Shown: piece by piece, positions 42,610 through 51,959 of the stretch | Position numbering within the stretch: the first letter of the stretch is position 1 | How the letters are laid out: each line of letters opens with the position of its first letter | Source: Chryseobacterium aquaeductus | GTDB lineage: Bacteria; Bacteroidota; Bacteroidia; Flavobacteriales; Weeksellaceae | Assembly: GCF_905175375.1 (NCBI RefSeq) | Contig: NZ_CAJIMS010000001.1 | Coordinates: forward strand, 186,001 to 250,000 | DNA: 64,000 bases | Reading direction: 5' to 3' | Notes under the pieces: model-generated | The model's input: the letters and a program-made list of their open reading frames with translations, nothing else | Told to the model about the DNA's origin: nothing | The model's database searches: none | Position numbers and translations under genes: made by a program

Positions 42610-43917
42610 ATGATGAAAAAAAATTATTACCAAAAAATGGCATTTCTTGGTGTGCTGTTACTTACGCTTCTTGCTTTTCAAAAATATACAGAAACGTCTG
42701 AAGAGGCTTTTCCCGAAGTGTCTTTTATTTCTGAAAATTTACCTGTTGAGGCTCTTTCAGAATTTGATCCGAATGATTTAGGCAAAAATCAATGGCAAAA
42801 ATTGGGTTTTTCTGAAAAACAAACTGCTTCGATCTTAAAATACAAGCAAATTGTTGGCGGAAAATTCCTTTCAAAAGAACAGTTCAAAAAGTGCTATGCT
42901 GTTTCTGAAGAAAAATTCTCTCAACTTGAAACATTTATTTTACTTCCCGAAACTAACTCTGAAGCAAAAGGAAATTCTAATTTTAAAAGTTTCGAAAAGA
43001 AGTCTTTAAACATCAAAAGAAAATTTAATCCTGATCAACTTTCTCAAACTGATTGGGAAAATATGGGTTTTTCTGAGAAACAGGCTGCGGCAATTTTAAA
43101 GTATAAAAGTTATCTCGGCGGAAGTTTTGTAAGCAAAGAAAAATTCAAAGAATGCTTTATCATCAATGAAGAAAATTATGCAAAGCTTGAACCTTATCTA
43201 ATTCTTCCTGCAAAAACTCCTGCCAATTTCAATTCTTTCGCAGGAAAATCTAAAACTTTCAAAACTAGAACTCTTCAAACCACTTTTGATCCCAACACAC
43301 TAGATGTTCAAGGTTGGATGGTTTTGGGATTCTCTGAAAAACAAGCGAATGTAATCGTTAATTATCGTGAAAGAAATTTGAAAGGAAGTTTTAAAACTTT
43401 AGAGGATGTAAAAAACTGCTTTGTGATTTCAGCAGAAAAGTTTGAAGAATTAAAGCCATTTATAAGATTCAATGCTTCTACAATGGCGAAAAATTCTGGC
43501 GAAAAAAAATCTGATCTCAAACAGGAAAAGACAGATTTCTCAAAAACTGATATGAATTCCATCACTTTCAGACAGCTTTTAGAATTCGGTTTAGACGAAA
43601 AAAGTGCAGGCTCAATGATTGGTTTCAGAAAAAAACTGGGCGGTTTTATGACCAAAGAACAGATTTTAGAAACGTATAATATTGACAAAGAATTGGTTCA
43701 GAAATTATTGAATATGGCTCCGCTCGATAATTCAAAAGTTCAGCGATATACTTTGATTGATGCTCCGGAAGAATGGCTGAAAAATCATCCTTATTTTAAA
43801 TATTCTGCAGATAAAATCATCTTTTACAGAACCTCAAATCCTGATGAGAAAAAAATCTGGAAATATCTGAAAACCAAACCTGAATATGAATTGAGAATGA
43901 GGTTGTATTTGAAGTAG
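42610..43917 (+). CDS. Membrane-anchored protein with four helix-hairpin-helix modules
   Basis: 435 residues from ATG 42610 (or 42613). An N-terminal signal/anchor helix (about residues 10-25) is followed by four ComEA-like helix-hairpin-helix modules at about 52, 138, 226 and 310, each with 'F(D/N)PN-x-L...W..(L/M)GFSEKQ...IL.YK...GG.F'. The third and second are closest. HHH modules bind DNA backbone without sequence specificity, so an extracytoplasmic DNA-binding role (uptake or adhesion) is possible but unproven. The frame extends to TTG 42565; ATG is preferred. The gene ends beside a two-copy heptamer repeat. Confidence 0.82.
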   Translation: MMKKNYYQKMAFLGVLLLTLLAFQKYTETSEEAFPEVSFISENLPVEALSEFDPNDLGKNQWQKLGFSEKQTASILKYKQIVGGKFLSKEQFKKCYAVSEEKFSQLETFILLPETNSEAKGNSNFKSFEKKSLNIKRKFNPDQLSQTDWENMGFSEKQAAAILKYKSYLGGSFVSKEKFKECFIINEENYAKLEPYLILPAKTPANFNSFAGKSKTFKTRTLQTTFDPNTLDVQGWMVLGFSEKQANVIVNYRERNLKGSFKTLEDVKNCFVISAEKFEELKPFIRFNASTMAKNSGEKKSDLKQEKTDFSKTDMNSITFRQLLEFGLDEKSAGSMIGFRKKLGGFMTKEQILETYNIDKELVQKLLNMAPLDNSKVQRYTLIDAPEEWLKNHPYFKYSADKIIFYRTSNPDEKKIWKYLKTKPEYELRMRLYLK

Positions 43918-43947
43918 TTGTTGGTTGTTGGCAAAATTACTTTTTGC

Positions 43948-46062
43948 TTACAGCAACTCCGTTGAATATTCGGGAGAAAGCGAAACAATTCCTTCTATCA
44001 AGCTTTCGGGATGCGTGGTGAAGCCTTTTAATTTTGATGTTTTCCCTTTCAAAACTAAATCTAAAAGTTGTTTTTCAGACAATTTTTTACCAAATATTTC
44101 AAACGGAATTTTGAAGCCGCAGTTTTTGTAATCTGAGCAGCCAACTGCGGTTTTTCCTTTGATTAGCTGATGAGTTTTGCATTTTGGGCATTGAGTTTCC
44201 TCCCAAGTCTGCAATTCTTTTTTTACTGCCGGTTCACGTTTTTTCTTTTCTGCAACTTCTTCTTTTTCTTCATGCAGGGTGAAGACTTTTGCTTTTCCGT
44301 CAACTACTTTTTTGGTCAGTTCTTTGATCATCTGTATCAATTCTTCTTTGAACTGATTGGCTTCATATTCACCGCTTTCAATCTTGCGAAGTTTCAATTC
44401 CCATTCACCCGTTAATTCCGGACTTTTCAGCACTTCATCTTCAATGGTATCAATTAATTGAATTCCGGTTTGCGTGGCAACGAGATTTTTCTTTTTACGC
44501 TCAATATATTTTCTCTTAAAAAGAGTTTCGATAATATTGGCTCGGGTTGATGGTCTTCCGATTCCGTTGTTTTTCAGCATTTCACGAAGCTCTTCATCAT
44601 CAACCTGTTTTCCGGCAGTTTCCATGGCGCGGAGTAATGTTGCTTCAGTGTAAGCTTTTGGTGGCGAAGTTTTTCCCTGATGAATCATTGGTTCGTGAGA
44701 TCCAGTTTCTCCGGCAGTAAAGTTAGGGATGGTCTGTTCTTCGTCTTTATCTTTTTCGGAAGGTTCTTTCGTATCTTTGGCGTACACTGCTCTCCATCCC
44801 GGCTCCAGAATTTGTCTCCCACTCGTTTTAAAAGGAATCGTTCCTACTTTAGCTTCCACCAAAGTATTTGAAATTTTACATTCCGGATAGAAAACAGCGA
44901 TAAAACGCTTGGCAATCAGATCATAAATCAGTTTTTCTTCTCTGCTTAAATTTTGCGTGGGCGGAATTTCAGTAGGAATAATCGCATGGTGATCAGTCAC
45001 TTTTGCATCATCAAAAACAGACTTGGATTTTGGGATTGGTTGTTCCAGCAAAGGTGAAATTAAATCTTTATAAATAACCATACTTTGAAGAATTCCACCA
45101 ATTTTAGGATATAAACTTTCTGATAAATAAGTGGTGTCTACACGCGGATAGGTGACGTGCTTTTTCTCGTAAAGACTCTGTATATATTGTAAAGTATGGT
45201 CTGCAGAATAACCGTATTTTTTGTTGGCTTCCACCTGAAGTCCGGTAAGATCAAACAATCTAGGATTTTTCTCTTTTCCTTCTTTTATTTCAAACGAAAC
45301 AATCTCAAACGGATTTACTTTAAGATATTCCAACCCTTTTTCTGCGCGTTCCAAAGTTTTTAATCGGTCGATGGCTGCGTTGAAAATGACGTCTCTGTAT
45401 TTGGTTTTCAGTTCCCAATATTCTTCGGTTGAGAATGCATCGATTTCTTTCTGACGCTGAACCAGCATCGCCAAAGTAGGAGTCTGCACTCTACCGATGG
45501 ACAAAACTGCTTTGTTTCCGCCGAATTTTTTGGTGAAAAGTCGTGTGGCATTGATTCCCAATAACCAATCTCCTATCGCTCTGGCATTTCCTGCTAAATA
45601 TAAATTTTTGTAATCCTCGGCAGGCTTTAATTTCTGAAAACCTTCTTTTATCGCTTCTTCGGTAAGAGAAGAAATCCACAAACGTTGTACGGGTTTGTCG
45701 CATTTTGCTTTCTGCAAAACCCAACGCTGAATGAGCTCTCCTTCCTGTCCTGCATCCCCGCAATTGATAACTTCATCACATTCTGCAACCAATCTTTCAA
45801 TGACTTTAAACTGATTTTCTACGCCTTTGTTGGGAATTAATTTGATTCCGAAATTTTTTGGAATGATGGGCAGCAAAAACAAATTCCAGGATTTGTATTG
45901 CGGACCGTAATCGTGAGGTTCTTTGAGGGTGCAAAGATGTCCGAACGTCCATGTCACGCAGTAGCCGTTTCCTTCCATATAGCCTTGTTTCGGCATGGTT
46001 GCACCCAATACTTTGGCAATATCTCTGGCAACACTGGGTTTTTCGGCAATACAAAGTTTCAT
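43948..46062 (-). CDS. topB: Type IA DNA topoisomerase III
   Basis: 704 residues. TOPRIM start 'LCIAEKPSVARDIAKVLG', 'NCGDAGQEGELIQRW' with the acidic metal triad, 'GRVQTPTLAMLVQR', active Tyr in 'VTYPRVDTTYLSE', 'DHHAIIPTE', and a C-terminal zinc-ribbon-like domain with CPKC...C..C and a short repeat of it. It relaxes negative supercoils and decatenates DNA. Chromosomal copy; plasmid mobility genes are absent, though topB homologues also occur in conjugative elements. ATG start. Confidence 0.95.
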   Translation of the reverse strand: MKLCIAEKPSVARDIAKVLGATMPKQGYMEGNGYCVTWTFGHLCTLKEPHDYGPQYKSWNLFLLPIIPKNFGIKLIPNKGVENQFKVIERLVAECDEVINCGDAGQEGELIQRWVLQKAKCDKPVQRLWISSLTEEAIKEGFQKLKPAEDYKNLYLAGNARAIGDWLLGINATRLFTKKFGGNKAVLSIGRVQTPTLAMLVQRQKEIDAFSTEEYWELKTKYRDVIFNAAIDRLKTLERAEKGLEYLKVNPFEIVSFEIKEGKEKNPRLFDLTGLQVEANKKYGYSADHTLQYIQSLYEKKHVTYPRVDTTYLSESLYPKIGGILQSMVIYKDLISPLLEQPIPKSKSVFDDAKVTDHHAIIPTEIPPTQNLSREEKLIYDLIAKRFIAVFYPECKISNTLVEAKVGTIPFKTSGRQILEPGWRAVYAKDTKEPSEKDKDEEQTIPNFTAGETGSHEPMIHQGKTSPPKAYTEATLLRAMETAGKQVDDEELREMLKNNGIGRPSTRANIIETLFKRKYIERKKKNLVATQTGIQLIDTIEDEVLKSPELTGEWELKLRKIESGEYEANQFKEELIQMIKELTKKVVDGKAKVFTLHEEKEEVAEKKKREPAVKKELQTWEETQCPKCKTHQLIKGKTAVGCSDYKNCGFKIPFEIFGKKLSEKQLLDLVLKGKTSKLKGFTTHPESLIEGIVSLSPEYSTELL

Positions 46063-46104
46063 GAATAATCTGGGTTATGGAAAGGGCTGCAAAAATCGGG
46101 ATTT

Positions 46105-46400
46105 TTTTTGGAATCTATAGAATGGTATTTTAGAAAAGATTTTTATTCATTTTATTTCGCAGTTGCCGATGCGATCATTTACAATGCTTATTTTATGAGT
46201 TACTTTGATTTTTTTAGCAACAACATTGCTCATATTATCGTTACTTATGGCGGTGTCTATTTTATTTTTCACAATGCTTATTCTATATTTTACTGTGCTT
46301 ATTTTACTTTTGCCGATGCCTGAATTACTTGATCAGCTGCTGGTTCTATAAATGCAGGTGCTCATATTATAATTGCCGATAAATGAATTTCTGTAAAACT
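46105..46400. repeat. Degenerate low-complexity repeat region
   Basis: Imperfect copies of AATGCTTATTTTA at 46183, 46273 (one change) and 46294 (TGTGCTTATTTTA), bracketed by GCCGATGC at about 46164 and 46312. Open frames run through it on both strands but encode only repetitive, unfamiliar peptides, so I treat it as decayed repeat sequence. The rest of 46063-46560 shows nothing else. Confidence 0.4.
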
Positions 46401-46569
46401 TCACAGTATTATTTTTCTTATTTAATTTATTAAGACACATTATTTAACGTATATCATAATTTCTAAATACTACACATTAAACACTACTCACTATCAATTA
46501 CTTACATTAAAATATAATTTTAAACCCAAAAAGTCCATAAAATAAGTAGACTAATAAAAATATATGTTT

Positions 46570-46577
46570 TATATTTG
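46570..46577 (+). promoter_or_regulatory. Candidate -7 promoter element of the metNIQ leader
   Basis: TATATTTG fits TAnnTTTG, 21 bases before the leader ATG at 46599. No clear -33 partner. Confidence 0.5.
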
Positions 46578-46598
46578 CACCCGTAATCAGGTTTGGAA

Positions 46599-46703
46599 AT
46601 GAAAAAGAAAACAAAATTCAGATACAATTCTATGAAGAAGATAAACATCATGTACATGATGATGCATTGCTGTATGCCTTTGTACATGAGTTTTAGTGGA
46701 TGA
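46599..46703 (+). CDS. Met/Cys-rich leader peptide of metNIQ
   Basis: 34-codon frame with 8 Met and 2 Cys codons, most packed into residues 18-30 (MYMMMHCCMPLYM). It is followed after 24 bases by a strong terminator and then metN. The Met-codon region can form a 9-bp hairpin (TCATGTACA with TGTACATGA). This layout is that of ribosome-mediated transcription attenuation: scarcity of charged tRNA-Met or tRNA-Cys would stall the ribosome and prevent terminator formation. ATG 46632 is an alternative start giving 23 residues. Too short to judge by homology. Confidence 0.7.
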   Translation: MKKKTKFRYNSMKKINIMYMMMHCCMPLYMSFSG

Positions 46704-46727
46704 CCTTACTTTATTATGACATTTTTT

Positions 46728-46758
46728 AAAGGCTCTACCACGTTGTAGAGCCTTTTTT
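46728..46758 (+). terminator. Attenuator terminator before metN
   Basis: AAAGGCTCTAC pairs with GTAGAGCC, 6-base loop, then six T. The left arm AAAGGC can instead pair with GCCTTT at 46676-46681 in the leader, a possible antiterminator contact. metN ATG follows 22 bases later. Confidence 0.82.
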
Positions 46759-46779
46759 ATTTAACAACAATTCAGGAAA

Positions 46780-47808
46780 ATGATAGAAATCAAGAACATT
46801 TCAAAGACATTTCATCAGAAGAAACAGTCTTTTAAAGCTTTGGATGATGTGAGTTTACAGATCAATAGAGGTGATATTGTAGGAATCATCGGATTTTCCG
46901 GAGCAGGAAAAAGTACACTGATCCGAACCGTGAATCTTCTGGAAAGACCGGATCAAGGACAAATCTTGATCAACGGAAGAGATTTCATTCAATTAAAGTC
47001 AAAACAGCTGGCGAAAGAGCGAAAAAAAATCGGAATGATTTTCCAGCATTTTAATCTGCTTTCTTCGAGGACGGTTTTTGAAAACATTGCTCTTCCGTTG
47101 GAACTTGATGATCTTAAGAAAGAAAAAATTAATGAGAAAGTACTTGAACTTTTAAGAATTGTAGGGCTGGAAGAAAAAGCCAATGAATACCCAAAAAGTC
47201 TTTCCGGCGGACAAAAACAAAGAGTTGCCATTGCAAGAGCACTAGCAAATGATCCTTACCTCCTTCTCTGTGATGAAGCGACAAGTGCACTTGATCCGGC
47301 AACTACAAAGTCTATTTTGGAACTTTTAAAAGATATTAATAAACGTTTGGGAATTACCATTTTACTAATCACCCACGAAATGGAAGTCATCAAAGAAATC
47401 TGCAACCACGTTGCGGTAATTAACAAAGGAAAACTAGTCGCAAAAGGAACTTTACAGGAAATTATTTCTCAAAGAGAACATCCTGTAATCAAACAATTTA
47501 TACACTCAGGAAACATGACAATACCTCAAGAATTAAACAAAAAACTGCAGAAAGAGCCAAATCAAGGTTTGTTTCCGCTGGTGGAAATAGAACTTAACGA
47601 ATTGATCAGCGTGGAACAACTGCTTTCAAAAATACATGATGAATACAAAATTCCTTATCAGCTTCTGAAGGCTGATCTGGAATATTTGGGAAATTCAAAT
47701 TTTGGAACACTACTGATTCATCTGAAAGGTGAGTTGGAAGAAAACCAGAAAGTAATCTATTATTTTAATCAGAATAAAATACAAAATACACTGAGAGGTT
47801 ATGCTTAA
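46780..47808 (+). CDS. metN: Methionine ABC transporter ATP-binding protein MetN
   Basis: 342 residues. ABC domain with Walker A GFSGAGKS (about 35-42), Q-loop 'FQHFNLL', signature LSGGQKQR, Walker B LLLCDEATSALDP, then a C-terminal NIL domain (about 265-342) that senses L-methionine. Pairs with MetI downstream and MetQ. The stop overlaps the MetI start by 8 bases. The leader and terminator upstream suggest control by Met supply. Confidence 0.95.
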   Translation: MIEIKNISKTFHQKKQSFKALDDVSLQINRGDIVGIIGFSGAGKSTLIRTVNLLERPDQGQILINGRDFIQLKSKQLAKERKKIGMIFQHFNLLSSRTVFENIALPLELDDLKKEKINEKVLELLRIVGLEEKANEYPKSLSGGQKQRVAIARALANDPYLLLCDEATSALDPATTKSILELLKDINKRLGITILLITHEMEVIKEICNHVAVINKGKLVAKGTLQEIISQREHPVIKQFIHSGNMTIPQELNKKLQKEPNQGLFPLVEIELNELISVEQLLSKIHDEYKIPYQLLKADLEYLGNSNFGTLLIHLKGELEENQKVIYYFNQNKIQNTLRGYA

Positions 47809-48457
47809 CGAAACAATGATTTCACTTTTATCTAAAGGAGTTTGGGAAACTGTTTTTATGACTTTCGCATCAGGATTTTTTGGTTTTGTCTTAGGATTAC
47901 CCATAGGAATTCTGCTGTTTCTCACCAAGAAAAATCAACTTCTGGAACATGTTTTTTACAACAGAATTTTATCCGTTTTGGTTAATATTTTCCGCTCTAT
48001 CCCATTTATTATTCTGATTGTCTGGATGATTCCTTTCACGAGATCTCTGGTGGGAACTTCTATTGGTGTGAATGCCGCTTTGGTACCTTTAAGCATTGGT
48101 GCAGCACCTTTTATCGCAAGATTGGTTGAAAACAGCTTGCTCGAAATTCCTCAAGGATTGATAGAAACTGCACGAGCTTTGGGTGCGTCTCCTATTCAGA
48201 TCATCAGGAAGGTTTTGTTGCCGGAAGCACTTCCGTCATTGATTAATAATGCCAGTATTACGTTGATTACGCTTGTAGGATATTCTGCAATGGGTGGCAC
48301 CGTAGGAGCAGGCGGATTGGGACAAATCGGTTACCAGTACGGCTACATCGGTTATAATGCAGTGATTATGAATCTTGTACTCGGCTTACTTGTGGCTTTG
48401 GTTTTTATCATTCAGTTTTCGGGTGATCGGTTGGCGAAAAGATTTGATCATCGGTGA
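47801..48457 (+). CDS. metI: Methionine ABC transporter permease MetI
   Basis: 218 residues with five membrane helices and the BPD permease EAA-like loop 'LIETARALGASPIQIIRKVLLPEALP' (about 126-151) that contacts MetN. N-terminal 'LLSKGVWETVFMTFASGFFGFVLGLPIG' and 'VLVNIFRSIPFIILIVWMIPFTR' are typical of MetI. Overlaps metN by 8 bases, so translation is coupled; metQ follows after 70 bases. Confidence 0.94.
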   Translation: MLNETMISLLSKGVWETVFMTFASGFFGFVLGLPIGILLFLTKKNQLLEHVFYNRILSVLVNIFRSIPFIILIVWMIPFTRSLVGTSIGVNAALVPLSIGAAPFIARLVENSLLEIPQGLIETARALGASPIQIIRKVLLPEALPSLINNASITLITLVGYSAMGGTVGAGGLGQIGYQYGYIGYNAVIMNLVLGLLVALVFIIQFSGDRLAKRFDHR

Positions 48458-48527
48458 GTTTTATAGTTGGCTAGTTATTTAGTTAAATAGTGATTCAGTT
48501 AGTATAGTTAATAGAAAATAGTTTACA
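48458..48527 (+). other. Spacer with tandem TAGTTA-like repeats between metI and metQ
   Basis: About 70 bases rich in imperfect copies of (A/T)TAGTTA. Common in intergenic spacers here; no promoter or terminator recognised. Confidence 0.4.
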
Positions 48528-49337
48528 ATGAAAAAAATAAAAATTTTAGGTTTTGTTGCAGCAGGTTTGCTGATATTGAATGCTTGTAATTCACCAAAAA
48601 AAGACGATCCGAATTACATTAAAGTAGGAATAACTTCAGGTCCTGAACAGGAAATCGCCGAAACAGCAAAAAAAGTTGCCAAAGAAAAATATAATCTTGA
48701 AGTAGAACTCGTTTCTTTCAATGATTATGTAATCCCGAATGAAGCTCTGAACAACGGAGATATTGATGCGAATGCTTTTCAACACGTTCCTTATTTAACG
48801 GAACAGTCGAAACAAAGAGGCTACAAACTGGCAGTAATTGGAAATACTTTTGTGTACCCGATTGTAGCTTATTCTAAAAAGATCAAAAGTATTTCACAGC
48901 TTCAAAACGGAAGTACCATCGTAATTCCTAATGATCCTACAAATGGTGGTCGTTCCCTACTCCTTCTCCAGAAAAATGGTTTGCTGAAATTAAAAGAAGG
49001 CGTCGGATTACTACCAAAAGTTACCGATATTTCAGAAAATCCCAAGCAGCTGAAGATCTTGGAAATTGAAGCACCACAATTACCAAGAGTTTTGGATGAT
49101 AAGGAAGTTGTAATCGCCATCATCAATAATAATTTTGCAGCACAGGCAGGATTGAATGCAAACGATTTCGGAATTTTTAAAGAAGATAAAGATTCACCCT
49201 ATATGAATGTTGTTGTTTCGCGAGATGATAATAAAAATGACGAAAAAGTAAAGAATTTTTTAAAAGCATATCAGTCTGCAGAGGTTGCTGCCAAAGCTAA
49301 ACAGATCTTTAAAGGTGGTGCTGTGAAGGGGTTTTAG
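48528..49337 (+). CDS. metQ: Methionine-binding lipoprotein MetQ
   Basis: 269 residues: lipoprotein signal with lipobox LILNAC (Cys20), then a NLPA-type binding protein with 'IKVGITSGPEQEIAETAKKVAKEKYNLEVELVSFNDYVIPNEALNNGDIDANAFQHVPYL', 'GNTFVYPIVAYSKKIKS' and 'IVIPNDPTNGGRSLLLL'. It captures D- or L-methionine for MetNI. Third gene of the operon. Confidence 0.95.
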   Translation: MKKIKILGFVAAGLLILNACNSPKKDDPNYIKVGITSGPEQEIAETAKKVAKEKYNLEVELVSFNDYVIPNEALNNGDIDANAFQHVPYLTEQSKQRGYKLAVIGNTFVYPIVAYSKKIKSISQLQNGSTIVIPNDPTNGGRSLLLLQKNGLLKLKEGVGLLPKVTDISENPKQLKILEIEAPQLPRVLDDKEVVIAIINNNFAAQAGLNANDFGIFKEDKDSPYMNVVVSRDDNKNDEKVKNFLKAYQSAEVAAKAKQIFKGGAVKGF

Positions 49338-49460
49338 GTTTTAGGTGGAAGATAATGTTTGTTGATTGATGGCAAAAATTACTCTTCATTGATTTTTAAT
49401 TTCATTAATTAAAGAGAACAGAAATGAGTAATCTTTCTGTATTAAATTTTATTTTCTCAT

Positions 49461-49492
49461 TTTGAGATAATGAATTATTTATTGTATTTTTG
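49461..49492 (+). promoter_or_regulatory. Promoter of the GH3 glucosidase gene
   Basis: TTTG (49461-49464), 20-base spacer, TATTTTTG (49485-49492). Matches the TTTG/TAnnTTTG layout. It overlaps the TTG at 49490 that could open the reading frame, so the start is ATG 49517. Confidence 0.6.
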
Positions 49493-49516
49493 TTAGCAAT
49501 CAATAAAAAAGTTTTT

Positions 49517-51778
49517 ATGCTAAAGAAAACTGCCATTGCAGGTTTGTTCACACTTATATCTGCTTATTCTATGGCTCAGAATACGACGCTTCCAATTTAT
49601 CTTGATGAATCTAAACCTGTAGAACAGCGTGTTCAGGATGCACTTTCAAGAATGACATTGGAAGAAAAAGTTGCCATGCTCCATGCACAGTCAAAATTCA
49701 GTTCGCCAGGCGTACCAAGGTTGGGAATTCCTGAATTCTGGACGACAGACGGACCACACGGTGTACGTCCGGAAGTAATGTGGGACGAATGGAACCAAGC
49801 CGGCTGGACGAATGATTCTGTCATTGCCTACCCTGCTTTAACCGCTTTATCTGCAACATGGAACAAAAAAATGTCCTGGAATTATGGTAAAGCATTGGGT
49901 GAAGAAGCACGTTACAGAAAAAAAGATATTCTTCTCGGTCCTGGAGTTAATATTTACAGAACTCCATTGAACGGAAGAAATTTTGAATATATGGGTGAAG
50001 ATCCTTATCTGACTTCAAAAATGGTAGTTCCGTACATCAAAGGTGTACAATCCAATGGTGTAGCAACCAGCGTGAAACATTATGCTCTTAATAATCAGGA
50101 AATGTTCCGTCATACGAGTAATGTGATTGTAGATGACAGAACGTTGTACGAAATTTATCTTCCGCCTTTCAAAGCTGCGGTTACAGAAGGAAATTCGTGG
50201 ACGATTATGGGTGCGTATGATATGTACAAAGGTCAGTACGCAAGTCAGAATCAATATTTGCTTAATGATATTCTTAAAAAAGAATGGGGTTACAAAGGAG
50301 TTGTAGTTTCAGACTGGGGTGCCGTCAACAATACAGAACAAGCGATCCACAACGGATTGGATCTTGAATTCGGAAGCTGGACCAATGGTCTTTCGGCAGG
50401 AACTAAAAATGCTTACGATAATTATTATTTAGCAAAACCCTATTTAGATTTAATTAAATCAGGAAAAGTCGGTACGAAAGAATTGGATGATAAGGTCACA
50501 CGACTGTTGAATTTAGCTTACAAAACCACAATGAATACGAAGAAGCCTTTCGGTAATGTGGCTTCTGAAGAACATAAAGCTGTAGCAAAAGAAATTGGTG
50601 AAGAAGGAATTGTATTGCTAAAAAATCAAGGGAACGTATTGCCGATAGATTTAAATAAAGCAAAAAGAATCGCAGTCATTGGTGAAAATGCCATCAAGAT
50701 AATGACTGTAGGCGGCGGATCTTCATCTTTAAAAGTAAAATATGAGACATTACCTTTGGATGGAATTAAATCAAGATTCGGAAAACAGGCAGATGTGAAG
50801 TTCGCCAGAGGATATGTAGGTGATATTGGCGGAGAATATAACGGTGTGCAATCTGGTCAGGATTTGAAAGACGAACGATCAGCAGACATATTATTAAAAG
50901 AAGCTGTAGATCTGGCAAAAAATTCTGATTATGTAATTTTTGTCGGAGGTCTCAATAAAAGTGACTTTCAGGACAGCGAAGGGAACGACAGAAAAAGCTA
51001 CGGATTGCCCTATAATCAAGATAACGTGATAGCTGCTTTGGCAAAAGCTCATAAAAACTTTGCTGTTGTTCTGGTTTCCGGAAATGCCGTTGCGATGCCT
51101 TGGATAAAAGATGTACCGACTGTGCTTCAATCATGGTATTTAGGTTCTGAAGCCGGTAACTCTATCGCTTCAATTTTAGCAGGAGACGCCAATCCGTCTG
51201 GCAAACTTCCTTTCACTTTTCCTGTGAAGTTAGAAGATAATTCGGCGCATCAACTGGGAGAATATCCCGGAAATAAAGAAGAGTTGGCTGCCGGAAAAGG
51301 AAAAGATCAGAAAAACCCAATCAATATCAAATATAACGAAGGTATTTTCGTTGGTTATCGTTGGCACGATACTCAAAAAATCAAACCTTTATTCAGTTTC
51401 GGACATGGCTTAAGCTACACCACTTTTAAATTTGGAAAAGCGAAAGCCGACAAAACAACAATCTCCCAAAATGACACAATCACCTTTACGGTAAATATTA
51501 AAAATACAGGAAAGAAAGCCGGAGCTGAAGTTGTGCAGTTGTATATAAATGATATAAAATCTTCTGTTCCCCGTCCTTCGAAAGAGCTGAAAGGTTTTGA
51601 AAAAGTATTTTTGAATCCCGATGAAGAAAAGGAAGTAAGCATCACGATTGATAAAACTGCTCTAAGTTTCTTTGATGCAGAAAAGCATGAGTGGGTTGCA
51701 GAATCAGGAGATTTTGAAGCTTTAATTGGAAACTCGTCTGACGCTATCAAAACAAAAGTAAAGTTTACGCTAAAATAG
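49517..51778 (+). CDS. bglX: Periplasmic beta-glucosidase, GH3 family
   Basis: 753 residues from ATG 49517 with signal peptide (cleavage near 20, 'YSMAQ'). Residues about 30-370 are the GH3 TIM barrel; the nucleophile Asp is in 'GVVVSDWGAV'; the second GH3 alpha/beta domain and a C-terminal fibronectin-III-like domain ('VTFTVNIKNTGKKAGAEVVQLYI') follow. Typical of BglX-type beta-glucosidases that hydrolyse beta-linked glucosides or xylosides in the periplasm. No SusCD pair nearby. ATG 49517 is chosen because the upstream in-frame TTG overlaps the promoter. Confidence 0.93.
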   Translation: MLKKTAIAGLFTLISAYSMAQNTTLPIYLDESKPVEQRVQDALSRMTLEEKVAMLHAQSKFSSPGVPRLGIPEFWTTDGPHGVRPEVMWDEWNQAGWTNDSVIAYPALTALSATWNKKMSWNYGKALGEEARYRKKDILLGPGVNIYRTPLNGRNFEYMGEDPYLTSKMVVPYIKGVQSNGVATSVKHYALNNQEMFRHTSNVIVDDRTLYEIYLPPFKAAVTEGNSWTIMGAYDMYKGQYASQNQYLLNDILKKEWGYKGVVVSDWGAVNNTEQAIHNGLDLEFGSWTNGLSAGTKNAYDNYYLAKPYLDLIKSGKVGTKELDDKVTRLLNLAYKTTMNTKKPFGNVASEEHKAVAKEIGEEGIVLLKNQGNVLPIDLNKAKRIAVIGENAIKIMTVGGGSSSLKVKYETLPLDGIKSRFGKQADVKFARGYVGDIGGEYNGVQSGQDLKDERSADILLKEAVDLAKNSDYVIFVGGLNKSDFQDSEGNDRKSYGLPYNQDNVIAALAKAHKNFAVVLVSGNAVAMPWIKDVPTVLQSWYLGSEAGNSIASILAGDANPSGKLPFTFPVKLEDNSAHQLGEYPGNKEELAAGKGKDQKNPINIKYNEGIFVGYRWHDTQKIKPLFSFGHGLSYTTFKFGKAKADKTTISQNDTITFTVNIKNTGKKAGAEVVQLYINDIKSSVPRPSKELKGFEKVFLNPDEEKEVSITIDKTALSFFDAEKHEWVAESGDFEALIGNSSDAIKTKVKFTLK

Positions 51779-51801
51779 CTTTCTTACAATTTTTTATAGA
51801 T

Positions 51802-51842
51802 TCTCCGACACAGATTTTATCAAAGTGTCGGAGATTTTTTTT
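51802..51842 (+). terminator. Terminator of bglX
   Basis: TCTCCGACAC (51802-51811) pairs with GTGTCGGAGA (51825-51834), then eight T. Confidence 0.85.
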
Positions 51843-51959
51843 GATTTAAAGCAGACAGCGATTCATGTTTTTTTCAGCAAAAAAAGCCTTCCTCATAAAA
51901 GAAAAGCTAGAATTTCGTGATACATTCTTTTAAATCAAATTAATTGAATACTCAATCTT

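Noticed and set aside
46108-46323. Open frame encoding a Tyr/Phe/Ala-rich 71-residue peptide
   Set aside because: Low-complexity and repetitive, no start context or family; both strands are open in this region, so it is treated as decayed repeats.
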